Source of the DNA: Thermohalobaculum sp039184865
GTDB lineage: Bacteria; Pseudomonadota; Alphaproteobacteria; Rhodobacterales; Rhodobacteraceae
Reading direction: 5' to 3'
DNA length: 64,000 nucleotides
Assembly: GCA_039184865.1 (NCBI GenBank)
Contig: JBCDAV010000002.1
Coordinates: 124,001 to 188,000, forward strand
The position numbers were made by a program, and so were the translations under genes. Below, in pieces: positions 17,450-26,051 of this stretch (position 1 is its first letter; each line of letters opens with the position of its first letter). Below the pieces are notes generated by a model that was not told where the DNA came from, ran no database searches, and saw only the letters and a list, made by a program, of their open reading frames with translations.

Positions 17450-18583
17450 TCATGACGTCAGCACCACGCCCGCGCCGGGCGCCCAACTCACATGGACTTC
17501 CTCGTCCCAGAGAATTCCCTCTTCGCCGCGCGCCCGGTTGGTCTGGGCGATGCGCATGATCATGCCGGAGGCCATGCGCACACGATAGATTGACTGGTTC
17601 CCCATGTAGGCGATGTCCTCGACCACGCCCGGCACCGAGTTCTCGCTTTGGATCTGCTCGCGCGTGATCTCCAGCTTCTCCGGGCGCAGCGCATACCAGA
17701 GCGTCTGGTTCGGTGAGCACGCGACGCCGTGCGGCACGTGGATCAGGCCGCCAAGCTGTTCCGAACGAATGATGATGTGATCCGGTTCGTCCTCGGCGAC
17801 GACACCCTCGATCATGTTCACCGAGCCGATGAAGTCAGCCACGAACCGGTTCTGCGGGAACTCATAGATTTCGAGCGGCTCTCCGGTCTGTTCGATCCGG
17901 CCTTCGTTCATGATGCCGATCCGGGTCGACAGCGTCATTGCCTCTTCCTGGTCGTGGGTGACAACGATGAACGTGACGCCGAGGCTTTCCTGGATGTTGA
18001 CCAGTTCGAACTGCGTCTCTTCGCGCAGTTTCTTGTCGAGTGCACCGAGCGGCTCGTCCAGCAGTAAAAGTTTCGGCTGCTTGATCAGCGCACGTGCCAG
18101 CGCCACCCGCTGACGCTGACCACCGGAGAGTTGGTTGGGCTTGCGCTCGCCGAAGCCGCCGAGCTTGACCAGATGCAGCATCGCCTCGACGCGCTCGCCG
18201 ATCTCGTCTTTGTCGATCCCGTCCCGGCGCAGCCCGTAGCCGATGTTTCGTGCCACCGTCATGTGCGGGAAAAGAGCGTAGGACTGGAACATCATGTTGG
18301 TCGGCCGGTCATGCGGCGCGACGCCGGCGACGTCCTGACCGTCGATCTCGATGGCACCGGAGGTCGGGGTCTCGAATCCTGCCAGCATCCTCAGCAGCGT
18401 GGTCTTGCCGCAGCCGGACCCGCCGAGCAGGCAGAACAACTCGCCCTTGTAGATGTCCATCGAGACGTTGTTGACTGCCGTCACCGAGCCGAAGGTTTTG
18501 GTGACGGAGCGGACGCGGATGAAGGGTTCCTCGGCGCCGGTGCGCCAGGGTTTGACATCCGCAGCGATGGGGGCGTCCGGCAT
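17450..18583 (-). CDS. potG: Polyamine ABC transporter ATP-binding protein PotG
   Basis: A 377-residue ABC ATPase. Walker A is GGSGCGKTT near residue 55, the signature LSGGQRQRVAL, and Walker B LLLLDEPLGALD, followed by the H-loop in VVTHDQEEAMTL. The C-terminal third is a TOBE-type regulatory domain, typical of spermidine/putrescine and other MOI-class importers. The start at 18583 gives MPDAPIAADVKPWRTG; the frame extends upstream with no family similarity. It lies 35 bases after the potF stop and energises PotH/PotI. Confidence 0.92.
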   Translation of the reverse strand: MPDAPIAADVKPWRTGAEEPFIRVRSVTKTFGSVTAVNNVSMDIYKGELFCLLGGSGCGKTTLLRMLAGFETPTSGAIEIDGQDVAGVAPHDRPTNMMFQSYALFPHMTVARNIGYGLRRDGIDKDEIGERVEAMLHLVKLGGFGERKPNQLSGGQRQRVALARALIKQPKLLLLDEPLGALDKKLREETQFELVNIQESLGVTFIVVTHDQEEAMTLSTRIGIMNEGRIEQTGEPLEIYEFPQNRFVADFIGSVNMIEGVVAEDEPDHIIIRSEQLGGLIHVPHGVACSPNQTLWYALRPEKLEITREQIQSENSVPGVVEDIAYMGNQSIYRVRMASGMIMRIAQTNRARGEEGILWDEEVHVSWAPGAGVVLTS

Positions 18584-18618
18584 GGCGCGGAGGGGCGGGA
18601 GAACCCGCCCCGCTGGCC

Positions 18619-19698
18619 TTACTGTCCGGTCTTCACTTCCGTCCAGAGCCGGGTGATTGCCCGGTCCGTGCGCGGTGACTTCACCTTGGCCGGCCACAGA
18701 TTGCCCTTGGCCTCTTCGGTCGGGAAGATGCCGGGATCGGTCTTGATCTCCTCATCGATCAGCGGAAGCGATGCCGAATTCGCCGAGGCATACCAGACAT
18801 AGTTGGTGATATCGGCGGTGATCTGCGGATCCATGATGAAGTTGATGAACTGGTGCGCTGCGTCCGGGTTCGGCGCATCCGCCGGAATCGCCAGCATGTC
18901 GAACCACTGCAGCGCGCCTTCCTTTGGCACGATATAGGCGACCGAGACGCCGTTATCGGCCTCGTCCGCACGGTCGCGTGCCTGGAAAACATCGCCGGAC
19001 CAGCCGACCGAGACGCAGGTGTCCCCGTTCGCCAGATCGTTGATGTACTGCGACGAGTGGAAGTACCGGATGTGCGGGCGGATCGACTTGAGAAGTTCAC
19101 CTGCCGCGGCAAGTTCTCCCTTGTCCTCGCTGTTCGGATCGTGGCCGAGATAATTCAGCGCCGCCGGGATCATCTCGGTCGGTGCGTCCAGCATCGAGAC
19201 GCCGCAATCGGCGAGCTTCGAGACGACATCCGGGTTGAAGACCAGATCCCACGAATTGACCTCGTAGCCCTCGCCCAGGCGCTCGGCGACCATCTTCGTG
19301 TTGTAGCCGACGCCCGTGGTGCCCCACATGTAAATGACCGAATGCGCGTTGTCGGCATCGTACCCGGCTGCATTGCCCATGAGGGCTGCATCCATGTTGG
19401 CGAGATTGGGCAGCTTCGATTTGTCCAGCTTCTGGTAAATCCCGGCCTCGATCTGGCGCTGCATGAAGTCCGAGGTGGGTACGACGATGTCATAGCCTGA
19501 CCCACCGGCCAGCAGCTTCGCCTCTAGCACCTCGTTCGAATCGTAGACGTCGTAGACGACTTCGATCCCAGTCGCTGCGGTGAACTTCTCGATCGTGTCT
19601 TCGGCGATGTAGTCCGACCAGTTGTAGACGTTGAGCGTCTGGGCGCTGGCGGTCGTTGCGAGCAGCATCGCCACCACGGTGGTCGTCAGGGTCTTCAT
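18619..19698 (-). CDS. potF: Putrescine-binding periplasmic protein PotF
   Basis: A 359-residue binding protein with a Sec signal peptide (MKTLTTTVVAMLLATTASA, cleaved before QTLNVYNW). The mature start LNVYNWSDYIAEDTIEKF is characteristic of PotF/PotD proteins, and GYDIVVPTSDFMQRQ is a ligand-site segment. First gene of the pot operon; the divergent DDAH-family gene begins 128 bases away. Delivers putrescine or a related polyamine to PotHI, by family knowledge. Confidence 0.92.
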   Translation of the reverse strand: MKTLTTTVVAMLLATTASAQTLNVYNWSDYIAEDTIEKFTAATGIEVVYDVYDSNEVLEAKLLAGGSGYDIVVPTSDFMQRQIEAGIYQKLDKSKLPNLANMDAALMGNAAGYDADNAHSVIYMWGTTGVGYNTKMVAERLGEGYEVNSWDLVFNPDVVSKLADCGVSMLDAPTEMIPAALNYLGHDPNSEDKGELAAAGELLKSIRPHIRYFHSSQYINDLANGDTCVSVGWSGDVFQARDRADEADNGVSVAYIVPKEGALQWFDMLAIPADAPNPDAAHQFINFIMDPQITADITNYVWYASANSASLPLIDEEIKTDPGIFPTEEAKGNLWPAKVKSPRTDRAITRLWTEVKTGQ

Positions 19699-19825
19699 TT
19701 GCGGTCCTCTCTGTGCGGATGCGCTTGGCGCGCGCCTCTATGATTCGGGTCTGCCCCCATGTTCTTGCGCTGCCGGGGATTTTCAAGGAAATGCATGGTG
19801 GAAGGCGGTCACACTGGATTGAAAC

Positions 19826-20614
19826 ATGAGCGAGTGGTCATACCGATTTACCCATGCGGTTGTGCGCGAGATTGCCGACAGTGCCACAGGTGGATTGCGC
19901 GCGGTCGATACGGGCGCCCCGGATCTGGCGCTGTTTCGCCGGCATCACGCGGATTATGTCGCGGCGTTGCGCAAGACCGGGGCGGATGTCACCGTGCTTC
20001 CGGCGCTGGAGGCGTTCCCGGATTCCTGCTTCGTCGAGGATGCCGCCCTCTGCCTGCCGGAGTGCGCCATCATCATGCGGCCGGGTGCGCCCTCGCGGCT
20101 CGGCGAAGCGGCTGCGATCCGGCCTTCTCTGCTGGACCACTACAGCACTGTGCTGGACATATCATACGGGTTCATTGAGGGCGGAGATATCCTCGTGACC
20201 GGACGCGAGATCCTTGTCGGGCGTTCGGCCCGTACGGATGCGCACGGGGTCGCCGAACTGGAGCGTCTGACGGCCGACTTTGGTCATAGCGTCCGCGAAG
20301 TCGAGACCCCGCCCGGTGTGCTCCACTTCAAGACTGATTGCTCGCTTATGGATGCTGAGACGATCCTCGTCACACCGCGCCTCGACGCCTCGGGATGCTT
20401 CGAAGGCTACAGGGTTATCCACACCGCCGAAGGGGAGGAGGCCTGCGCCAACGCGATCCGTTTCAACGATCTGGTGCTGTTTCCGGCAGGCTTTCCGCGC
20501 ACACGGGATCGGCTGATCGACGCGGGTTATACCGTCCAGGAAATCGACAACTCCGAAGCCGCCAAGCTCGATGGCGGCATGTCCTGCCTGTCGCTGAGAT
20601 TTTCGCCGTCGTAG
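19826..20614 (+). CDS. DDAH-type dimethylarginine dimethylaminohydrolase family protein
   Basis: A 262-residue pentein-fold enzyme. FPDSCFVEDAAL near residue 65 carries the substrate-binding acidic residues. Then come EGGDILVTG, a catalytic His in LHFKTDCSL, and the nucleophile Cys254 in GGMSCLSLRF. Family members hydrolyse N-methylated arginines to citrulline and a methylamine; some are ornithine- or arginine-specific. It diverges from potF, which fits guanidine/polyamine metabolism. Activity on dimethylarginine is inferred from the conserved sites. Confidence 0.87.
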   Translation: MSEWSYRFTHAVVREIADSATGGLRAVDTGAPDLALFRRHHADYVAALRKTGADVTVLPALEAFPDSCFVEDAALCLPECAIIMRPGAPSRLGEAAAIRPSLLDHYSTVLDISYGFIEGGDILVTGREILVGRSARTDAHGVAELERLTADFGHSVREVETPPGVLHFKTDCSLMDAETILVTPRLDASGCFEGYRVIHTAEGEEACANAIRFNDLVLFPAGFPRTRDRLIDAGYTVQEIDNSEAAKLDGGMSCLSLRFSPS

Positions 20615-20618
20615 TTGC

Positions 20619-20636
20619 TAACGGCAACTGCCGTTA
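20619..20636. terminator. Hairpin between convergent DDAH and SDR genes
   Basis: TAACGGCA and TGCCGTTA form a perfect 8-bp inverted repeat around a 2-base centre, 5 bases after the DDAH stop and 12 before the SDR stop at 20648. It is followed by GATTTCT on the plus strand. The position between two convergent stops suggests a bidirectional terminator. Confidence 0.5.
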
Positions 20637-20647
20637 ACGATTTCTGC

Positions 20648-21415
20648 TCAATCCGCCGTCCAGCCACCGTCGACGATGATGTGCGTGCCAGTGATCAGCG
20701 CCGCCGCGTCGGACGCAAGAAAAACAACCACGCCCATGATGTCCTCGACTTCGCCGATGCGGCCGAGCTTGATCTTCTCCTCGACCCAGGCTTTCAGCTC
20801 CGGGCGGGCAAAGGTCGGCTCGGTCAGCGGCGTCTTGATGAAGGTCGGGCCCACGGTGTTGACCCGGATGCCGTGCGGGCCAAATTCGATCGACATCGCC
20901 TTGGTGAAGCCCTCGACCGCATGCTTGGTGCCGCAGTAGATCGCGCGCTCCTGCCCGCCCACATGACCCATCTGGCTCGAGATGTTGATCAGCGAACCTG
21001 GTATTCCTGCCTCGATAAGGCCCTTCGCGACCTTCTGAGTGAGGAAATAGGCGCCCTTGAAATTGAGGTCTGAGACGAGATCGAAGTCTTCCGGCACGGA
21101 TTCCGTTGTCGGCGTATGCTTCGCCAGCCCTGCGGAATTCACGAGGATGTCGAACGGCCCGTGCTCATCGAGAACGCCGTCAATCGCGTCGAGATCGGCG
21201 ACATCGAGTACCGCGACCTCCGCCGACCCTCCGGCATCGCGGATTGCCTCGACAGCGGCTTCGAGCGCAGGCTTGCGCCGGGCTGCTAGCACCGTATGCG
21301 CACCCGATTCGGCAATTGCGGCAGCGCAGGCGAGACCGATCCCGGAGGATGCTCCGGTGACAAGCGCGCGCCGCCCGTCCAGTCGAAACGACGGTGTCTT
21401 CGGCAGCGCGATCAT
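20648..21415 (-). CDS. SDR-family dehydrogenase (HpsO-like by context)
   Basis: A 255-residue classical short-chain dehydrogenase. The cofactor motif is ALVTGASSGIGLACAAA, then LVNSAGL, catalytic Ser in NISSQMG, and Y-x3-K in YCGTKHAVEGFTKA. The ATG at 21415 overlaps the stop of the HisD-family gene by four bases, so the pair is coupled. In roseobacters a HisD homologue paired with an SDR is known for 2,3-dihydroxypropane-1-sulfonate (HpsN/HpsO) oxidation; here that role is inferred from pairing and not proven. Confidence 0.82.
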   Translation of the reverse strand: MIALPKTPSFRLDGRRALVTGASSGIGLACAAAIAESGAHTVLAARRKPALEAAVEAIRDAGGSAEVAVLDVADLDAIDGVLDEHGPFDILVNSAGLAKHTPTTESVPEDFDLVSDLNFKGAYFLTQKVAKGLIEAGIPGSLINISSQMGHVGGQERAIYCGTKHAVEGFTKAMSIEFGPHGIRVNTVGPTFIKTPLTEPTFARPELKAWVEEKIKLGRIGEVEDIMGVVVFLASDAAALITGTHIIVDGGWTAD

Positions 21416-22722
21416 TCGGCAGCCTCCCCGTAAGCCACGTTGCGCCCGCCGTAGCGGCGTACGCGCACATTGGCTTGCTCGGCATGACCGACAAAGCCCT
21501 CCAGCATACAGAGCCTTGAGCAGTACTCGCCCATCTCTGCCGCTGCGGCGTCCGTCAGCACCTTCTGATAACTGTGCGTTTTCAGGAACTTGCCGACCCA
21601 AAGCCCGCCCGTGTAGCGCCCGGCCTTCTTGGTCGGCAGCGTGTGGTTGGTGCCGATCACCTTGTCGCCGTTGGCGACATTCGTGCGTGGCCCGAGGAAC
21701 AGCGCCCCGTAACAGCTCATGTTGTCCAGAAACCAGTCGTCGCGGTCTGTCATCACCTGGACATGCTCGGACGCGATGTCGTCGGCCACCGCAAGCATGT
21801 CGTCGTAGCTGTCGCAGAGCACGACCTCGCCGTAGTCCCGCCACGAGGCCGAAGCTGTCTCGGCGGTCGGAAGGATCTCAAGCAGCCGCGCGATCTCGGT
21901 CATCGTCTCCTCGGCGAGCTTGCGCGAGTTGGTGACGAGCACGGCCGGAGAGTTGTAGCCGTGCTCGGCCTGGCCGAGCAGATCGGTCGCGCACATCTCG
22001 GCATCGACCGTCTCGTCGGCGATCACCATGGTCTCGGTCGGGCCAGCGAAGAGGTCGATCCCGACCCGCCCGAAAAGCTGCCGCTTGGCCTCCGCAACGA
22101 AGGCATTCCCAGGCCCGACCAGCATGTGTACCGGCTCGACGGTTTCGGTGCCCAGCGCCATGGCGCCGACGGCCTGAATGCCGCCGAGACAGTAGATCTC
22201 GTGCGCGCCGCCCAGATGCATCGCCGTGACGATGGCCGGATGCGGCTTGCCGTCGACCGGCGGCGCCGAGGCGACGATGCGCGGAACCCCCGCGACCGAC
22301 GCCGTCAGCACGGACATATGGGCGGAAGCGACCATCGGAAACTTGCCCCCGGGAACATAGCAGCCGACCGATTGCACCGGGATGTTGCGGTGTCCGAGGA
22401 CGACGCCGGGTTCGGTCTCGACCTCAAGATCGGTCATCGTCGCGCGCTGGGCTTCCGCAAAGCGCCGGATCTGCGTTTGCGCATATTTGATGTCATCAAG
22501 GTCGCGGGGTGAAACTTCTGCCATCGCGGCCTCGATCTCATCGGGTGTCAGCCTAAAGCTCTGCGGCACATATCCGTCGAACTTTTCGCTGAGATCGCGC
22601 ACGGCGGCGTCGCCGCGCGTCTCGATATCGCCAAGCGTCTGTTCCACGACGGCGCGAACCTTCGCGTCATCCTCTGCCCGCGCATCCGCCGGCTTGCCGC
22701 GTTTCAGGTAGGTGATCGCCAT
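21412..22722 (-). CDS. Histidinol-dehydrogenase-family enzyme (sulfopropanediol dehydrogenase HpsN-like)
   Basis: A 436-residue HisD-family protein. Conserved segments are YVPGGKFPMVASAHM, VGPGNAFVAEAKRQLFG, AGPTETMVIAD, DLLGQAEHG and GTNHTLPT, with zinc-ligand positions in the QAEHG and NHTLP regions. No other his gene is near, and the N terminus (MAITYLKRGKP) resembles the HpsN branch of sulfopropanediol 3-dehydrogenases more than biosynthetic HisD. It is the first gene of a two-gene operon with the SDR. HpsN oxidises R-DHPS to sulfolactate with two NAD+. The specific branch needs a tree. Confidence 0.75.
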   Translation of the reverse strand: MAITYLKRGKPADARAEDDAKVRAVVEQTLGDIETRGDAAVRDLSEKFDGYVPQSFRLTPDEIEAAMAEVSPRDLDDIKYAQTQIRRFAEAQRATMTDLEVETEPGVVLGHRNIPVQSVGCYVPGGKFPMVASAHMSVLTASVAGVPRIVASAPPVDGKPHPAIVTAMHLGGAHEIYCLGGIQAVGAMALGTETVEPVHMLVGPGNAFVAEAKRQLFGRVGIDLFAGPTETMVIADETVDAEMCATDLLGQAEHGYNSPAVLVTNSRKLAEETMTEIARLLEILPTAETASASWRDYGEVVLCDSYDDMLAVADDIASEHVQVMTDRDDWFLDNMSCYGALFLGPRTNVANGDKVIGTNHTLPTKKAGRYTGGLWVGKFLKTHSYQKVLTDAAAAEMGEYCSRLCMLEGFVGHAEQANVRVRRYGGRNVAYGEAAE

Positions 22723-22912
22723 GATGCGTGCGCTCCCGTTGATTCTTCGCCGCTGTTTCCGAAATGAAAGGTCCGCGCGTCAAGTGTGCGTGTGCGAGAT
22801 ATTTCTCCCAGTCGACCTCGTATCGCATTGAATTCAAACAAAAAGCTGTGGTTGAGAGAATCCGGTCTGATGCGGTATGTTATTAGTTGGGGGTAGACGT
22901 GGGAGTCTAAAT

Positions 22913-23074
22913 GTGAGCGACAACTTCGACGACGGTGAGTCCGGCGGAGCGGAGACAGCTAGCGGCAGCGTATCCGAATTCACGGAGAACGCTCTCTTCG
23001 GCGAATACTCCGTGATTGCGCCCGGCGTTCAGATCATTCTCGAAGGGCGACCAGTATCCTTCTCTGATCGTTAG
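22913..23074 (+). CDS. Possible 53-residue small protein coupled to ogt
   Basis: A GTG start at 22913 has GGGAG seven bases upstream (22901-22905) and opens a 53-codon frame (MSDNFDDGESGGAETASGSV), ending at a TAG that directly abuts the GTG of ogt. The product is acidic, with a hydrophobic C-terminal part (SVIAPGVQIILEG). ogt itself has no visible ribosome site, which suggests translational coupling to this frame. No family is recognised. It could also be just an untranslated leader. Confidence 0.35.
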   Translation: MSDNFDDGESGGAETASGSVSEFTENALFGEYSVIAPGVQIILEGRPVSFSDR

Positions 23075-23530
23075 GTGTTCCGAAAATCGATCGACACTCC
23101 GCTTGGGCGCCTCGTGGTGCGCGAGGCGAATAAGCGCGTGGTGGCTGTGTCTTGGGACGCCGCTGATCACCACGACGACACGCCGGTTTTGCGCGAGGCG
23201 ACGCGCCAGTTGACGGCGTATTTCGCGGGAACACTCATCTCGTTCGATCTCCCGTTGCAACCGGATGGGGATGAATTTCAGCAGAGCGTCTGCGCCGCGA
23301 TGCTGCAGATTCCGTTCGGGCAGACCCGCGAGTACGGTGAGATTGCCCGCGATCTCGGTTCGATGCCGCAACCTGTCGGCAACGCCTGCGGGCGCAATTC
23401 GATCCCAGTGATCATTCCCTGCCACCGCGTCGTCGGCGCAACCGGGCTCGGAGGCTTCTCGGCGCCCGGCGGGGTCGAGACCAAAGTCGCGCTGCTGAAG
23501 CACGAGGGCGCATACGGCCTGCTCCTCTGA
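23075..23530 (+). CDS. ogt: Methylated-DNA--protein-cysteine methyltransferase
   Basis: A 151-residue DNA-repair protein that removes alkyl groups from O6-alkylguanine. The active-site motif is VIIPCHRVVG, with Cys116 as the alkyl acceptor; IPFGQTREYGEIA and the Asn hinge of VGNACGRN precede it, and GGFSAPGGVETK follows. The length matches Ogt without an Ada regulatory domain. The start is a GTG immediately after the stop of the small frame at 22913, with no ribosome site of its own. Confidence 0.92.
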   Translation: MFRKSIDTPLGRLVVREANKRVVAVSWDAADHHDDTPVLREATRQLTAYFAGTLISFDLPLQPDGDEFQQSVCAAMLQIPFGQTREYGEIARDLGSMPQPVGNACGRNSIPVIIPCHRVVGATGLGGFSAPGGVETKVALLKHEGAYGLLL

Positions 23531-23602
23531 CTCGTGGGCGTTGCCCCGGCACCGGGAACATGAGACGCTTGCTTCAAGCCTGATCCTCGCGAGACCTCTC
23601 CC

Positions 23603-25222
23603 ATGCAAAGACTCGTCCTCGCCATTGTGCTCGCACTTGCCGTGCTGAGCGTGACCCAAACCAGCGTAGCGGCGCAGCGCCTTGCGCTCGTGATCGGGAA
23701 TGGAGCCTACGCGTTCAGTCCGCTGCGCAATCCCGTCAATGACGCAGACAGCATGGCGAGCGCGCTGCGCCAGACGGGTTTCGACGTCACTCAGGCGACC
23801 GATGTCGGGCTGAGAGCCTTCAAGTCAGCGGTATCTGTCTTCGCCCGGCGCGTGCGCGGTGCGGGGCCCGAAGCCGTTGCATTGTTCTACTTCGCCGGGC
23901 ACGGGGTGCAGATTGACGGTCGGAACCTGCTGCTGCCGGTCGACGTGGACCTCGCGACGGCGACCGATCTCGAATATTCGTCGGTCGAGGCACAATGGGT
24001 GCTCGACCTGATCGGCGAAAGCCGGGCACAGATGTCGGTGATCATCCTTGATGCCTGTCGCAACAATCCGTTTGTCGCATCCTCGCGATCGCTGCGTCGA
24101 GGTCTGGCCCGGATGGACGCGCCGCGCGGGTCGATCCTGGCCTATTCGACGGCACCGGGCGAGGTTGCTCTGGATGGCGCCGGGCAAAACAGCCCGTATT
24201 CCGAAGCACTCGCCGAACAGATCCTCACGCCGGGTCTGAAAATCGAGGAGATGTTCAAGAACGTGCGCCGTCAGGTGCTCGCAACGACGCAGGAAAAGCA
24301 GGTGCCATGGGAGTCTTCCTCGCTGGTCGGTGACTTCTATTTCGCTGGTGCTGGCGGCGCTGCGGTGGCGTTGCGCCCCATATCCACGGCACCTGCGGGA
24401 TGGTCCGCTACGTCGGGCAGCCGTTTTCGCGATTGCCCGGAATGTCCCGAAATGGTCGCCATCCCCGGCGGCGACTTCCAGATGGGCGGCGAGGGCGGTG
24501 AGCGCGGCGATGGCCGCGTCGCCGTCTCGGTGGCAGGCTTTGCGTTATCGCGCACCGAAGTGACCCGCGCGGCCTTCGCTCGTTTCGTTCAGGATACCGG
24601 CCGCCGGATCGACCCCGGTTGCTGGTACTGGTGGGGCGTGTGGCTCTTCGACGGCGACCGGACATGGCGCGATCCGGGCTTTGCCCAGACCGACGACCAC
24701 CCGGTGGTCTGCAACACCTATGACGACGCCCGCGCCTACACGGATTGGCTGACGGCGAAATCCGGCCAAAGGTACCGCCTCCCGTCCGAGGCCGAGTGGG
24801 AGTACGCCGCCAGCGCGGGCACGGGACAGGCCCCGTGGGGCGACAATGTCGATCTCGCCTGTGGCGACGCGAACGTACATGATGCGCAAGGGGCGAGCGT
24901 CGGCGTGCCGCTGTCCTCAAGCCGGTGTGACGATGGCTTCGTCTGGACGGCTCCGGTTGGCAGTTTCAATGCCAACGCGTTCGGTTTGCATGACATGATG
25001 GGTAACGGCTGGGAGATGGTCGACGATTGCTGGAACCCGAGCCACGATGGCCGCCCGGCGACGGGGGGCAGCCGGACCTCGGGCGATTGCAACATGCGCA
25101 TCTACAAGGGTTCGAACGTCCTGAATTTCCGCGACAGTTACGTCCCGCAGCACCGCTTTGCCGGTGTCGGTGCTCAACCCGGCATCTACGGCGGCTTTCG
25201 CGTTGCCCGCGACCTCGACTGA
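23603..25222 (+). CDS. Secreted caspase-family peptidase fused to an FGE/SUMF1-like domain
   Basis: A 539-residue protein with an N-terminal signal peptide (LVLAIVLALAVLSVTQT). Residues 25-245 are a C14 caspase/metacaspase domain (LALVIGNGAYAFSPLRNP), with the catalytic dyad His100 in YFAGHGVQ and Cys152 in LDACRNNPF. Residues 275-539 are a formylglycine-generating-enzyme-type domain (MVAIPGGDFQMGGE; RLPSEAEWEYAASAG; GLHDMMGNGWEMVDD; YGGFRVARDLD). Periplasmic or cell-surface location is expected. The FGE-like fold is often a binding domain rather than an active oxidase. It is monocistronic between ogt and rpsF; its target is unknown. Confidence 0.88.
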   Translation: MQRLVLAIVLALAVLSVTQTSVAAQRLALVIGNGAYAFSPLRNPVNDADSMASALRQTGFDVTQATDVGLRAFKSAVSVFARRVRGAGPEAVALFYFAGHGVQIDGRNLLLPVDVDLATATDLEYSSVEAQWVLDLIGESRAQMSVIILDACRNNPFVASSRSLRRGLARMDAPRGSILAYSTAPGEVALDGAGQNSPYSEALAEQILTPGLKIEEMFKNVRRQVLATTQEKQVPWESSSLVGDFYFAGAGGAAVALRPISTAPAGWSATSGSRFRDCPECPEMVAIPGGDFQMGGEGGERGDGRVAVSVAGFALSRTEVTRAAFARFVQDTGRRIDPGCWYWWGVWLFDGDRTWRDPGFAQTDDHPVVCNTYDDARAYTDWLTAKSGQRYRLPSEAEWEYAASAGTGQAPWGDNVDLACGDANVHDAQGASVGVPLSSSRCDDGFVWTAPVGSFNANAFGLHDMMGNGWEMVDDCWNPSHDGRPATGGSRTSGDCNMRIYKGSNVLNFRDSYVPQHRFAGVGAQPGIYGGFRVARDLD

Positions 25223-25315
25223 AGCCGCGCCACTGCCGCGATTTCCCTTGCCTTTCCCCCTGTCATTGCGTATGCGCGCGGTCTCCCGAGAGCACTTGAC
25301 CGCGTCGCCTCTCGT

Positions 25316-25344
25316 ATACGGGTTCGGGACTGCATTCCCCGTAT
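25316..25344 (+). promoter_or_regulatory. Hairpin in the rpsF leader
   Basis: ATACGGG (25316-25322) pairs perfectly with CCCGTAT (25338-25344), with a 15-base loop, followed by TTTT. It sits 30 bases before the rpsF start and 93 after the caspase gene. It could be a terminator for the upstream gene, or part of an rpsF leader that binds the S6:S18 complex, a known autoregulation in many bacteria. The base pairing is seen; the role is inferred. Confidence 0.4.
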
Positions 25345-25374
25345 TTTGAAGCGCGCCTGACATATGAGGTGAGC

Positions 25375-25806
25375 ATGCCGCTTTACGAGCATGTTTTCAT
25401 TGCGCGACAGGATCTGTCGAACACGCAAGCCGAAGGGCTGATCGAGCACTTCGGCCAGATACTCTCCGACAATGGTGGAAAGATCGAAGGCACCGAATAC
25501 TGGGGCCTGCGCACCATGTCGTACAAGATCAACAAGAACCGCAAGGGTCACTACGGCTTCATGAAGTCGGACAGCCCCTCCGCCGCCGTCCACGAGATGG
25601 AGCGCCTGATGCGCATCCACGAGGACATCATGCGCGTCATGACCGTCAAGGTCGAAAAGCACGAGGAAGGTCCGTCGGCCGTCATCACCGCCAAGAACAG
25701 CCGTGACGACCGCCGCGGAGGCCGCGACCGCGGAGATCGCCGAGACCGCGACGACCGTCCGCCCCGTCGCGACCGCGATGACCGTCCGCCCCGCCGCGAG
25801 GAGTAA
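25375..25806 (+). CDS. rpsF: 30S ribosomal protein S6
   Basis: A 143-residue protein starting MPLYEHVFIARQDLS, with the S6 core to about residue 100 (TEYWGLRTMSYKINKNRKGH). The tail is highly charged, rich in Arg/Asp/Pro, and contains a duplicated 9-residue unit. I use the ATG at 25375 since GAGGT ends four bases before it; a GTG two codons upstream is possible. First gene of rpsF-rpsR-rplI, the standard order. Binds S18 in the small subunit platform. Confidence 0.96.
   Translation: MPLYEHVFIARQDLSNTQAEGLIEHFGQILSDNGGKIEGTEYWGLRTMSYKINKNRKGHYGFMKSDSPSAAVHEMERLMRIHEDIMRVMTVKVEKHEEGPSAVITAKNSRDDRRGGRDRGDRRDRDDRPPRRDRDDRPPRREE
25747..25800 (+). repeat. Two 27-base tandem units in the rpsF tail
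   Basis: Two consecutive 27-base units encode RDDRPPRRD and RDDRPPRRE. They differ at only a few bases. They extend the disordered basic/acidic tail of S6; similar R/D-rich tails occur in other alphaproteobacteria. Confidence 0.85.
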
Positions 25807-25812
25807 TCAGAC

Positions 25813-26040
25813 ATGGCTCGCAAACCGTTTTTCCGCCGTCGCAAGTCCTGCCCGTTCTCCGGCGCCAACGCGCCCACGATCGACTACAAGGACGTCAAGC
25901 TGCTGCAACGCTTCATCTCCGAGCGCGGCAAGATCGTGCCCAGCCGCATCACAGCGGTCTCGGCCAAGAAGCAGCGTGAGCTGAGCCGCGCCATCAAACG
26001 CGCGCGCTTCCTCGCCCTGCTGCCCTACGCGGTTCAGTAA
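25813..26040 (+). CDS. rpsR: 30S ribosomal protein S18
   Basis: A 75-residue basic protein (MARKPFFRRRKSCPFSGANA) with the S18 core DYKDVKLLQRFISERGKI and ending RARFLALLPYAVQ. The length is typical. It starts 6 bases after rpsF and 11 bases before rplI, all in one transcript. Confidence 0.97.
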   Translation: MARKPFFRRRKSCPFSGANAPTIDYKDVKLLQRFISERGKIVPSRITAVSAKKQRELSRAIKRARFLALLPYAVQ

Positions 26041-26051
26041 GGAGGCCCATC

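Noticed and set aside
25296..25320. TTGACC and TATACG as an rpsF promoter
   Set aside because: Spacer of 13 bases is too short for a sigma-70 promoter.
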